The translations under genes were made by a program, and so were the position numbers. A stretch of DNA of 32,046 nucleotides. It comes from Planctomyces sp. (GTDB lineage Bacteria > Planctomycetota > Planctomycetia > Planctomycetales > Planctomycetaceae). Positions 16,601 to 24,217 of the stretch are shown piece after piece (position 1 is the first letter of the stretch; every line of letters begins with the position of its first letter). The stretch covers positions 1 to 32,046 of the forward strand of contig JAIXVG010000436.1 of NCBI GenBank assembly GCA_027483145.1, read 5' to 3'. The notes beneath the pieces are model-generated. The model was not told the DNA's origin. It searched no databases and saw only the letters and a program-made list of their open reading frames with translations.

Positions 16601-17353
16601 ATGCAACTCTCCGCCTACTATCGTCCCCAATACCCACCCATCACTTCCAATGCCCGCATTGTCATGAACCACTTCGGGTTACCAGCCCTGCCCACAAAAA
16701 CCACGATTGCCAATGGACTTGAAGTCCCGATTGAACCCGGCAGCATCGTCGCCTTCGTCGGCGAGTCAGGTTCGGGCAAGTCGACACTACTTCGCGCGGC
16801 GGTCAAGCAACTCGATGAGGTCTGTTGGCTCGGTCAACTTCCGGTCGGAACAGGCATGGTCATCGATAGCCTCAACCTTCCCGCAGAGGACGCCCTGCCG
16901 ATTCTAGCTGCCTGCGGTCTGGCTGAAGCCTCACTGCTTCTGCATCCTGCCAATAAGCTCAGCGATGGGCAGGCCTATCGACTGCAACTGGCTTTAGCAC
17001 TTGCCTCGAAGGCCAGATGGATCGTCGCAGATGAGTTCACCGCCATTCTCGATCGAACTCTAGCGAAAGTGATTGCCTACAATGTTCGCCAACTAGCGAT
17101 TCGTAGCGGCGTTGGTGTCCTCGTGGCGACAACTCACACCGATATCCTCGATGATCTCGCTCCGACGGTAACGGTCCGTTGCTATCTCGATCGCTCCCCC
17201 GAGTGTTCACCGTCAGCAGCCGTGCCCCCCGAGCCTGCCAGTTCAAAAAAAAAGAAATCAGCTTCTTCCACGACCTCGCCATCACCACCGGTTCGCGCAC
17301 AGATTGGCCGTACTTTGCTCGCTGGCACTACCGCAGTCACTCCGTCGGGCTAA
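16601..17353 (+). CDS. ABC-class ATPase, N-terminal part of a probable frameshift fusion
   Basis: A stand-alone ABC ATPase domain with no membrane part. It has Walker A GESGSGKST (54-62), a signature LSDGQ (120-124, usually LSGGQ), Walker B WIVADEF with D144/E145, and an H-loop ATTHT with H179. Such soluble ABC ATPases act on nucleic acids or other proteins. The ATG at 16601 has AAAGG 8 bases upstream. From about residue 215 the zero frame enters a nine-A run and then gives a low-complexity Lys/Ser/Pro tail ending at 17353, while the -1 frame encodes a GNAT domain. The zero-frame tail is therefore probably an artefact of the frame change or the minor product of programmed frameshifting. Confidence 0.8.
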   Translation: MQLSAYYRPQYPPITSNARIVMNHFGLPALPTKTTIANGLEVPIEPGSIVAFVGESGSGKSTLLRAAVKQLDEVCWLGQLPVGTGMVIDSLNLPAEDALPILAACGLAEASLLLHPANKLSDGQAYRLQLALALASKARWIVADEFTAILDRTLAKVIAYNVRQLAIRSGVGVLVATTHTDILDDLAPTVTVRCYLDRSPECSPSAAVPPEPASSKKKKSASSTTSPSPPVRAQIGRTLLAGTTAVTPSG

Positions 17354-17901
17354 GCAAGCTGATCACCATCCTCTGGCATCGCGATCGGCCGATCGGAATC
17401 TGCGTCTTCGTTCCAGCTCCGTTGTCCCTGGCCCGCCGCAACGAATACTTCGGCCTCAGCGGCAAATGGTCTCGCACTGCCCTCAAGTCGCTCAACTTTC
17501 ATGTCGTGCGGCTGGCCCGAATTGTTCTGCATCCCGTCTATCGGGGAGCAGGCCTCGCCAGTTGGTTCCTGAAGGTTAGTTGCCAATCGGCCCCGTGGCC
17601 CTACATCGAAACGCTGGCCGAGATGGGCCACGTGCATCCGCTATTTGAAAAAGCAGGCTTCGTCCGAGTCGGCACCAGCCCCAGCCATAAGAAGTCACGC
17701 GAGGGCCACACCGCCCTGTACGGTGGCGCCAACAAGCACCGTCACACCAAACAGCTCAGCGAAGAGACCTACACCAAAAGCTTAAAAGCCAACCCGATTT
17801 ACTATCTGCTCGATAACCGCGACCACTGGCAACACTCGCCAATTGGCAGATCACCCAAGGTCAACGAGCGAGTACTTCCGCACACTCCAACCCCCGACTA
17901 A
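17179..17901 (+). CDS. GNAT-fold acyltransferase, Mom-like; -1 frame relative to the ABC ATPase
   Basis: From about 17242 this frame gives a GNAT domain with FARWHYRSHSVG near its start, GICVFVPAP in the central strand, LARIVLHPVYRGAGLASWFL as the acyl-CoA loop (R-x-x-G-x-A form), and IETLAEMGHVHPLFEKAGF at the end. The Trp-His-Tyr start and the downstream pattern recall Mom, the phage Mu adenine-modifying enzyme, which is a GNAT relative; this is a resemblance, not proof. The frame has no good start of its own: the TTG at 17179 lacks a ribosome site and lies inside the ATPase gene. I infer synthesis as an ATPase-GNAT fusion of about 433 residues by a -1 shift. The stop is 3 bases before the small terminase ATG. 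Confidence 0.7.
   Translation: MLSRSLPRVFTVSSRAPRACQFKKKEISFFHDLAITTGSRTDWPYFARWHYRSHSVGLSKLITILWHRDRPIGICVFVPAPLSLARRNEYFGLSGKWSRTALKSLNFHVVRLARIVLHPVYRGAGLASWFLKVSCQSAPWPYIETLAEMGHVHPLFEKAGFVRVGTSPSHKKSREGHTALYGGANKHRHTKQLSEETYTKSLKANPIYYLLDNRDHWQHSPIGRSPKVNERVLPHTPTPD
17245..17254 (+). promoter_or_regulatory. Candidate -1 frameshift site, A AAA AAG in a 9-A run
   Basis: Nine A residues (17245-17253) followed by G. In the zero frame of the ATPase, bases 17248-17254 read A AAA AAG, the slippery heptamer used by E. coli dnaX. A -1 shift joins the ATPase to the GNAT frame. No strong upstream Shine-Dalgarno stimulator was seen. Transcript slippage or a 1-base indel are alternatives. Confidence 0.55.
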
Positions 17902-17904
17902 ATC

Positions 17905-18381
17905 ATGCCCAAACAGACCAAAAAAACAGCCTCCACCGAGGCCACTCCGCCAGAACCACTTACCCCCGTGGTGGTCGATACGCCCATCGTCTCCCCGGAC
18001 GACATCCCGTGGCCACTGATCACTCAGGCCCTTTTGAAAGGGGCCAGCCCGCAAGGGGCAGCCATGCTCGCCGGGGTTGATCCCCTGGAAGTGCAGCGAG
18101 CCATTGCGCCGGGCGGAGCGGCTGCAGACCTTTATCAACAAACACTCGACCTCCTCAGCGGCAATGTCCTCGCAGCGCTCTATCAGAACGCGATGAAGGG
18201 TCAGCCCGCTGCACAGCAGTTCTGGCTAAAGCTGCGACCTCCAGTCGGCTGGACGGTGCCAACAACTGAAAGCTCAACCCTGGATTGGGAGACTCTGTCA
18301 GATGCTGAACTCTGGAATCAATGCGGGCTACCCCAACCTCGGCCGGCAGCAAGCAGCCAGGCAGGAACTGATGCGGCGTGA
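17905..18381 (+). CDS. Terminase small subunit-like protein
   Basis: A 158-residue protein. After a disordered Thr/Pro-rich N-terminus, LITQALLKGASPQGAAMLAG (then VDPLEVQRAI) forms a helix-turn-helix like that of phage small terminases, which recognise the packaging site. NVLAALYQNAMKGQPAAQQF followed by WLKLRPPVGW is typical of the oligomerisation part in the same family. The ATG at 17905 is 3 bases after the GNAT stop and has no ribosome site, which suggests translational coupling. Its end overlaps the large terminase start by 11 bases. Gene order TerS-TerL supports the call. Confidence 0.75.
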   Translation: MPKQTKKTASTEATPPEPLTPVVVDTPIVSPDDIPWPLITQALLKGASPQGAAMLAGVDPLEVQRAIAPGGAAADLYQQTLDLLSGNVLAALYQNAMKGQPAAQQFWLKLRPPVGWTVPTTESSTLDWETLSDAELWNQCGLPQPRPAASSQAGTDAA

Positions 18382-19792
18382 TGCCCTCTCCCGGCCTGAC
18401 CGCTTTCGACACTTGATGCAATTACCCGGCCCCAGCACCGCCAGCATCGCGTCGCTACTAACCGACTGGCAGGCAGCCGACTTTTCAGCCCTTGATGCAG
18501 GGTGGCAGCAGCTGGCCCATCCTGCTTCCACGACAGACGAACCCTCGATCATTCGACGCGCCTATCTCGAACGGCCGCGGGGACATTCCAAAACGTCCGA
18601 TATGGCCTTGCAATTGGTCTATGTCTTGACTGCGGCCAAGCAGGCTCTGCGCGGTGTGGCGGCTGCGGCTGATCGAGAACAGGCAGCCCTGATCCATCAG
18701 GCGATGGCCAAACTGATTGAAGCGAATCGCGGTTTATGTTCAACACTAGCCGTGACTCAAAAGGCGATCACGAATCGAAAGACCGGCAGCCGGTTGGAAC
18801 TGATTTCGTCAGATGTCGCCAGCTCGTGGGGCCTGCTTCCCGACTTTGTCATCTGCGATGAACTATGTCATTGGACACAGCCCGATTTGTGGTACTCGCT
18901 GTTATCTTCAGCCGCCAAGCGGCCCGATTGCGTCCTCGTGGTGATGACCAACGCCGGAGTCGGGCAGGGCTGGCAGTGGGAAGTCCGCGAAGCAGCCCGG
19001 CAAGATCCGCAGTGGTACTTCTCCAGCTTGAAGGGTTGCCACGCCCCGTGGATTTCAGCCGATTCGCTGGCAGAACAGCAGCGGCTGTTACCCGCAACGG
19101 TTTATGCCCGCTTATGGCAGAACGAATGGCAACACTCAGCCGGTGACTTTCTGCCGATGGCGGCCATCGAAGCCTGCCGCGATTCGTCGCTGGCACCCAA
19201 AGAACGGGGTGAGCGCGGCGTTCAGTACATCGCCGCCATTGACTATGCAGAGAAGCACGATCTGACCGTGGGCGTGGTGGTCCATTGGAACGGCAATCTG
19301 ATCGAAGTCGATCGAATGGATGTCGTTTGTCCTTCCCCGGAACAGCATACGCCGGTTTCATGGGTGGAAAACTGGCTCGACCGGATGGCTCGTTCCTTCC
19401 CCGGCATTCGGTTTATGATTGATGAATATCAACTGGTGGGGGTGATCCAGCGGCTGGAGCATCGACTTCCGATCGAACGGTTCGCCTTCGGAGCGGGCAA
19501 AGGGAACCATGAGCTGGCAATGCTGCTCAGGCAGATGATTCTCGAGCGCCGGGTTGCGTGGTATCCCGACTGCGGAGCATTGACCGATTCGCAATTGGCA
19601 GGCCGGGACGACCTGGAGACCGAGCTGGCTGCGCTCATCTTGCGTCAATCAGCAGCCGGGCGAATTCGAATCGACCACTTATCCGACGGCATCCACCACG
19701 ACGACCGCTCGTTCGCGCTGGGAGCAGCCTTACTGGCCGCCATGAAGCTGGAACCTTCCGGCGACTGGATGATCGTTGAGGATTGGGCGTAG
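18371..19792 (+). CDS. Phage terminase large subunit
   Basis: A 473-residue protein with the two domains of a DNA-packaging motor. The ATPase half has a Walker A-like RPRGHSKTSD (68-77, the RGHSKT variant) and Walker B DFVICDEL (158-165, D163/E164). The nuclease half has the RNase H-fold acids AIDYAEKHD (D291), FMIDEYQ (D351) and GIHHDDRS (D444/D445). All key residues are present, so the protein may be active. The ATG at 18371 follows AGGA at 4 bases and overlaps the small subunit gene by 11 bases; a start at 18302 would overlap by 80. No portal, protease, capsid or tail gene follows, which is unusual for a prophage. It is the last recognisable gene of the cassette. Confidence 0.9.
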   Translation: MRRDALSRPDRFRHLMQLPGPSTASIASLLTDWQAADFSALDAGWQQLAHPASTTDEPSIIRRAYLERPRGHSKTSDMALQLVYVLTAAKQALRGVAAAADREQAALIHQAMAKLIEANRGLCSTLAVTQKAITNRKTGSRLELISSDVASSWGLLPDFVICDELCHWTQPDLWYSLLSSAAKRPDCVLVVMTNAGVGQGWQWEVREAARQDPQWYFSSLKGCHAPWISADSLAEQQRLLPATVYARLWQNEWQHSAGDFLPMAAIEACRDSSLAPKERGERGVQYIAAIDYAEKHDLTVGVVVHWNGNLIEVDRMDVVCPSPEQHTPVSWVENWLDRMARSFPGIRFMIDEYQLVGVIQRLEHRLPIERFAFGAGKGNHELAMLLRQMILERRVAWYPDCGALTDSQLAGRDDLETELAALILRQSAAGRIRIDHLSDGIHHDDRSFALGAALLAAMKLEPSGDWMIVEDWA

Positions 19793-19906
19793 GAGGAAGT
19801 CTTCCAGGTCAGTGCAATGTTTCGATTTAGAGAGCAGCATGACCAATTCGGCGTTTGAGATTGGGCCACAATGGGTTGATTTGTGACCCTTCAAGTTCTC
19901 ACGAAA

Positions 19907-19935
19907 AGAACCCGACAATTCGCATGGTCGGCTCG
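19907..19935 (+). repeat. REP family 2 copy
   Basis: AGAACCCGACAATTCGCATG-GTCGGCTCG; it differs from the 21394 copy at three positions, two of them in the stem. Confidence 0.6.
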
Positions 19936-20126
19936 GGTCTAATCTTAATGGACGGTCCTGGTTGACTGGGTAGTCTGGGATGACGGGTTGGCGTGAAATC
20001 GGAGCGTGATTAGTGTGCTTGTTGCTTCGAGCAAGCTGGCATTCCGGCTGATTTACCCCAACTGGAGCCAGGCGGCGTGCAGTCTGGGAGGATTTCGTTC
20101 ACACTGGTCGAGCGAAGTAGTCAGCG

Positions 20127-20141
20127 ACCGGGTTTTGAAAC
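20127..20141. repeat. ACCGGGTTTTGAAAC repeat
   Basis: Fifteen bases identical to the reverse complement of 936-950. A dispersed short repeat upstream of the NatA-type gene. Confidence 0.45.
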
Positions 20142-20246
20142 GGCCTCTAGACTTGCTTACGTCACTTTGACTAGAACCCCTGTTAGTCAGCGGAGCGCTA
20201 AACGGCTCTCTCGACGGCACCCCATCTCGAAACCCCACGGCCCCGC

Positions 20247-21014
20247 ATGATTCAAGTTTCCCAGTTATCGAAGCAGTTTACCGACCTGAAGAACGGGACG
20301 ACGATGGCCCTTGATCGGGTTTCGTTTGAAGTTCGGCCGGGGCAAATCTTTGGTCTATTGGGTCCGAACGGGGCGGGCAAAACAACGTGCCTGCGAATCT
20401 TGAGTACGGTTCTGAAGCCGACGAGTGGGACAGCGACGGTAGCGGGGTACAATGTGGCGACGCATCCGGCCCAGGTGCGGGCGAACATTGGCTTTATGTC
20501 GAACAACACGGGTATCTACGACCGGATGACCGCCTGGGAAATGGTGGCGTACTATGGTCAGCTCTACGGGATGCCCAAAGAGGCCTTACGAAACCGGATG
20601 GAAAGCATCTTCGAGATGCTGCAGATGCAAGAGATTCGGGATGTGCTTGGCTCGAAGATGTCGACCGGGATGAAGCAAAAGGTGTCGATCGCTCGGACGA
20701 TTGTGCATGATCCACCGGTGATGATTTTCGATGAGCCGACATCGGGGCTGGATGTGCTGGTGGCTCGCAACGTGGTGAAAACCATTGAGACACTGCGCGA
20801 TCAGGGAAAGTGCATCATCTTCTCGACCCATATTATGCGCGAAGTCGAGAAGCTGTGCGACGAGATTGCCATCATCTATAAAGGACGGATTCTGGCTGCG
20901 GGGACGGTTCAGACGCTGGAAGCCGAGCATGGCCAGACCGATATGGAAGAACTGTTTTTCGATTTGATTGGGCGTCACGAGGAAGTGTTTGCTAAGCAAG
21001 AGGCGGGAGGCTAA
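20247..21014 (+). CDS. ABC transporter ATP-binding protein, NatA-type
   Basis: A 255-residue ATPase of the ABC-2 exporter class. It has Walker [13 protein letters not shown], a Q-loop region ([18 protein letters not shown]), a signature [13 protein letters not shown], Walker [14 protein letters not shown] and an H-loop [14 protein letters not shown]. The best match in memory is NatA, the ATPase of the sodium exporter NatAB, which fits the NatB-type gene downstream. That gene is 568 bases away, so the pair is interrupted by repeats and may not share a transcript. The ATG at 20247 has no clear ribosome site but begins [11 protein letters not shown], the usual start. Confidence 0.88.
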   Translation: MIQVSQLSKQFTDLKNGTTMALDRVSFEVRPGQIFGLLGPNGAGKTTCLRILSTVLKPTSGTATVAGYNVATHPAQVRANIGFMSNNTGIYDRMTAWEMVAYYGQLYGMPKEALRNRMESIFEMLQMQEIRDVLGSKMSTGMKQKVSIARTIVHDPPVMIFDEPTSGLDVLVARNVVKTIETLRDQGKCIIFSTHIMREVEKLCDEIAIIYKGRILAAGTVQTLEAEHGQTDMEELFFDLIGRHEEVFAKQEAGG

Positions 21015-21100
21015 ATCGGGGTGTGCTTCTTCGAGACCTTTGGTTTGATCGCTTGAGATCACTGCATGATAGGGATGTCGGACAAGAGATGATTGAATAA

Positions 21101-21342
21101 GATCCCTCGCTGACGCTTCGGGTTACGAGTTGTTGGGATGGCTCACTGCGGGAAAAGGGAACAAGCAGCCGTCCGATGCCGCATCGGCTGGGTTTTTGCA
21201 TTGATGTTTTTGTAGCCCGAAGCGTTAGCGAGGGGCATGGTGAGATGAGAGGGCCCGGATGGTCGGCTGGCTGAGTGAATACGGCTGCTTGATCGGCGAG
21301 TTTGGTCAAGTCTTTGAGAACCTGTCCGACCAGTAATGCCTG
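21101..21342 (+). repeat. Composite repeat type B, copy 1
   Basis: Two family 1 units face each other: CCCTCGCTGACGCTTCGGGT (21104-21123, minus orientation) and GTAGCCCGAAGCG-TTAGCGAGGGGCAT (21212-21238). A conserved downstream part includes GAATACGG and CTTGATCGG. The whole unit of about 240 bases is recognisably shared with 27639-27876. Confidence 0.7.
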
Positions 21343-21393
21343 ACACTTTGGGCCAGAATAGCTGGATTTGTGATGTTTTAGTCGCTATCAGGA

Positions 21394-21422
21394 AGAACCC
21401 GACGATTGGCATCGTCGGCTCG
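21394..21422 (+). repeat. REP family 2 copy
   Basis: AGAACCCGACGATTGGCATC-GTCGGCTCG, the best-formed copy, with CCGACGAT/ATCGTCGG arms. Confidence 0.65.
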
Positions 21423-21440
21423 GCTGAGAGTTTAACATTT

Positions 21441-21532
21441 AGAGATTATCCGAATACCCTCTGATGCGTCCGGCCCTGGTCTGGAAACGAAGTGTTTTCA
21501 AACAGGCACAACCGGGCATTCGGATAGTCTCT
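21441..21532. repeat. 92-bp MITE-like element with 19-bp inverted ends
   Basis: AGAGATTATCCGAATACCC (21441-21459) and GGGCATTCGGATAGTCTCT (21514-21532) are inverted ends matching at 17 of 19 positions. It is too short to encode a protein. It ends about 50 bases before the NatB-CPBP start and could form the gene's leader hairpin. Confidence 0.5.
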
Positions 21533-21582
21533 TAATCCATTCTGTTTCGCTCGATTTCTAACGACGAGTAGACCACTAACCC

Positions 21583-23991
21583 ATGAGCTGGCGAAATATA
21601 GGGCTGATCTTTCGGCGTGAAGTTTCGGATCAACTGCGCGATCGTCGCACGCTGTTTATGATCGCGGTGTTGCCGGTACTCCTGTATCCCGCGATGGGGA
21701 TTGGGATGATGCAGCTGATGCTGCTGTTCTCGGAGCAGCCACGAACGGTGGTCATGCTGGGGGCAGAGCACTTACCCGGCCCACCCCTCATTGAAGAGGG
21801 CCGGTTTCGGGCAGACTGGTTCAATCGCACTGGGGAGCAAGACAAGCTGAAGCTGGTGACCGATTTGCCACGGGCCGAATCTGCTTCACCAAACGAAGCG
21901 TCACTCAGCGAGGCGGATGCGCAGAAGATTCAAAAGAAGCTGGCGGCTGCGAGAGAAATCGCCAGTTTGCTGGCTAGTCGAGATCGGGCCGTTGGGGCAG
22001 TTAACTCTAAGGCCGATCAGCAAACGGGTGCAGACTCAGCGGCCAAAGAACGCCTCGAACTGCTTAACAAGAAGTTCTCGACAAGTGGATTTCAGGTGCT
22101 GGTGATTGTTCCCGAAGGGCTTAAGGAACGGATTGCGGAAATCGATGCGCAACTGGTGGAACGAAGTGGCAACGGACCATTGTCGCTTGGATATCCGCGG
22201 CCGATGATTGTGCAGAACTCGGCAGACGATAAATCGCTGATTGCCGCGCAGAGGGTCCAGGCGGTTATTGGTCGCTGGGAACGCCGTCTGTCGCAAGAGC
22301 AGCTTAAGCTGGCAGGCTTGCCCCCCGATTTACCAACGCCAATCGATGCCGAAGTGATCGACCTGGCTCAGGACGAACAGCTTTCGAACACCATCTGGAG
22401 CAAGCTCTTTCCGGCGTTGTTAATCATTATGGCGGTCACAGGGGCCTTCTATCCGGCCATTGATCTGGGGGCTGGCGAGAAGGAGCGGGGGACGATGGAA
22501 ACCCTGCTGATCTCGCCTGCAACCCGGACCGAGATTGTCCTTGGTAAGTTTCTGACGGTGATGCTGTTCAGCATGTCGACTGCACTACTGAACCTGGGAA
22601 GCCTGGGTCTAACGGGGAAGTACATGGTCTCGCTGGCGACTGCGGGGCCACTGTCAAGAATTGGGGCACTTGCACCGCCGCCGGTATCGAGCCTGGTGTG
22701 GGTGGTTATCGTTTTGATTCCACTGGCAGCTTTGTTTAGTGCGCTTTGTTTAGCGCTCGCGACGTTTGCCCGCAGCAGCAAAGAGGGTCAGTACTATTTG
22801 ACGCCAATGCTGATGATTACGCTGGGGCTGACGCTGTTTTGTTTATCGCCGGCTGTTGAGATTCAGCCGTTTTACAGCGTGCTGCCGGTGATGGGGCCAG
22901 CCCTGCTGCTGAAGGGGATGCTGGCAGGAGGGGAGCACACGATGCTGTACCTCTACGCGATTCCCGTCCTGCTGACATCGATTGGATATAGCCTCCTGGC
23001 CATCTGGTGGGCGATCGATCAGTTCGGTAGCGAAGATGTGTTGTTTCGCGAAGCAGAGCGTTTTGAACTGGGGGCTTGGCTGGCCCATTTATTGCGTGAT
23101 AAGGAACCCCTTCCCTCATTCAGCCTGGGGATTGTTTGCTTTGCGCTGATTATGTTTTTTTTTTTTTTTTTGTTTAAAGTCTTTCAGCAACCGATGTCGA
23201 ACGTGACCCCTGAAGCGCGAGATACGTTGCTGCTTCAGCTGCTGTTGATTCAGCAGATGGTGATTATCGCCACTCCTGCCCTGCTGATGGGGGTTATGCT
23301 GACTAGCAGCCCGTGGCAGACTTTTTTGGCCTCTTGGCCTAAAGGGCGATATTTACTGCTGGGATTGATTTTGCCACTGGCGTTGCATCCGTTGTCGCTC
23401 GAATTGAGTGCGGGCTTAAGCTGGTTTTTCCCACAGTTGCCCGAGAATATCGTGGCTGTCTTAAAGACGATTTCCAGCGATGATCAGCCGGTCTGGTTAG
23501 TCCTTTTAGCATTTGCGTTAGCTCCGGCCGTTTGTGAAGAGTTAGCCTTTCGCGGGTTCATCTTAAGCGGGTTTCGCCAGCGTGGCCGCGCTGCCATTGC
23601 GATTGTGTTGTCGAGCCTGGCCTTCGGGGTAATGCACCTCATCCCTCAGCAGGTATTTAACGCTGCTCTCTTGGGTTTAGTGCTGGGAGCGCTGGCTGTT
23701 CGTAGCAAAAGCCTGTTGCCCTGTATTGTGTTTCACTTTACGTACAACAGTTTGGAAGTGTTGCGAAACCGATATGGAAGTGGCTGGCAACCGACGGGGG
23801 CGGTCGAGTGGCTGTTTGTTAACCAGGGGGAATCGCTCCGCTATCAGCCGCTATTGCTGTGTCTCTGCGGGGTGATCGCTGGTATCGGGCTGTTCAGCCT
23901 GGTGTGGGTGAAGAGACGCCCTCTGGTGGTGGCTGCTTCATCGCTTTCAGCAAACCCTGCTGGTCACTCTGCTTCGGTGCAAACGCCGTAG
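21583..23991 (+). CDS. NatB-type ABC-2 permease fused to a CPBP (CAAX) intramembrane protease
   Basis: An 802-residue fusion. The N-terminal half is a NatB-like ABC-2 permease: a first helix after QLRDRRTLFMIAVLPVLLY, a large external domain (about residues 60-270), then a membrane block with GAGEKERGTMETLLISPATR, the permease signature. The C-terminal part is a CPBP/ABI-type protease with VCEELAFRGF (E652, E653, R657), GVMHLIPQQVFN and VFHFTYNS supplying the catalytic acids and histidines. Such fusions are known and may process or regulate exported substrates. Residues 525-529 are five Phe encoded by a 17-T run (23155-23171), placed between the halves; slippage there would remove the protease. 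The ATG at 21583 has no clear ribosome site. Confidence 0.9.
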   Translation: MSWRNIGLIFRREVSDQLRDRRTLFMIAVLPVLLYPAMGIGMMQLMLLFSEQPRTVVMLGAEHLPGPPLIEEGRFRADWFNRTGEQDKLKLVTDLPRAESASPNEASLSEADAQKIQKKLAAAREIASLLASRDRAVGAVNSKADQQTGADSAAKERLELLNKKFSTSGFQVLVIVPEGLKERIAEIDAQLVERSGNGPLSLGYPRPMIVQNSADDKSLIAAQRVQAVIGRWERRLSQEQLKLAGLPPDLPTPIDAEVIDLAQDEQLSNTIWSKLFPALLIIMAVTGAFYPAIDLGAGEKERGTMETLLISPATRTEIVLGKFLTVMLFSMSTALLNLGSLGLTGKYMVSLATAGPLSRIGALAPPPVSSLVWVVIVLIPLAALFSALCLALATFARSSKEGQYYLTPMLMITLGLTLFCLSPAVEIQPFYSVLPVMGPALLLKGMLAGGEHTMLYLYAIPVLLTSIGYSLLAIWWAIDQFGSEDVLFREAERFELGAWLAHLLRDKEPLPSFSLGIVCFALIMFFFFFLFKVFQQPMSNVTPEARDTLLLQLLLIQQMVIIATPALLMGVMLTSSPWQTFLASWPKGRYLLLGLILPLALHPLSLELSAGLSWFFPQLPENIVAVLKTISSDDQPVWLVLLAFALAPAVCEELAFRGFILSGFRQRGRAAIAIVLSSLAFGVMHLIPQQVFNAALLGLVLGALAVRSKSLLPCIVFHFTYNSLEVLRNRYGSGWQPTGAVEWLFVNQGESLRYQPLLLCLCGVIAGIGLFSLVWVKRRPLVVAASSLSANPAGHSASVQTP
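23155..23171 (+). repeat. 17-T homopolymer inside the NatB-CPBP gene
   Basis: Seventeen T residues in a coding region encode five Phe and the start of a Leu codon. A gain or loss of one T would frameshift before the protease part, so it is a candidate phase-variable or assembly-error site. Confidence 0.7.
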
Positions 23992-24113
23992 AGCGGGCTT
24001 CGCCAGTTTAGTGATTCGTAAATGAGAGACGTTAACCTGCGGCGAACAACATGGGTTGTTGGATTTGCTGGTGCGACTTTTCGGGTCGTATGTAAAGACT
24101 GGTCAATTCAAGA

Positions 24114-24130
24114 CACTGGCGAAGCCAGTG
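24114..24130. repeat. REP family 7 palindrome
   Basis: CACTGGC-GAA-GCCAGTG, perfect 7-bp arms. It lies in the 226-base gap between the convergent NatB-CPBP and MacB-like genes and could act as a two-way terminator. Confidence 0.6.
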
Positions 24131-24155
24131 GCACACAAAGCATGCAATCATAAGC

Positions 24156-24181
24156 ACCCGACCACTTGCGTGGTCGGCTCG
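24156..24181 (+). repeat. REP family 2 copy
   Basis: ACCCGACCACTTGCGTGGTC-GGCTCG. Both arms have changed together (CCGACCAC with GTGGTCGG), so pairing is kept while the sequence differs from other copies. Confidence 0.6.
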
Positions 24182-24217
24182 GCGGGATGCAAGGGCTGCT
24201 TCGTAGAATAGGCTTTG

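Larger units (their letters stand above)
19793..20246. other. Intergenic region after the terminase cassette
   Basis: 454 bases without a convincing gene. It holds a short ATG frame (19839-19886, 15 codons), a REP family 2 copy (19907-19935) and an ACCGGGTTTTGAAAC repeat (20127-20141). No att-like direct repeat or integrase was seen. Confidence 0.5.
21015..21582. other. Repeat-filled gap within the natAB-like pair
   Basis: 568 bases separate the ATPase from its probable permease. The gap contains a composite repeat of type B, a REP family 2 copy and a 92-bp MITE-like element, with a 25-codon frame at 21259-21336. No ordinary gene is seen. Confidence 0.6.

Noticed and set aside
15428-19792. 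Complete prophage
   Set aside because: No integrase, portal, capsid, tail or lysis genes, and no flanking att-like direct repeats were found.
23155-23171. T-run as an intrinsic terminator
   Set aside because: It lies in the middle of an 802-codon open frame and has no GC-rich hairpin directly before it.
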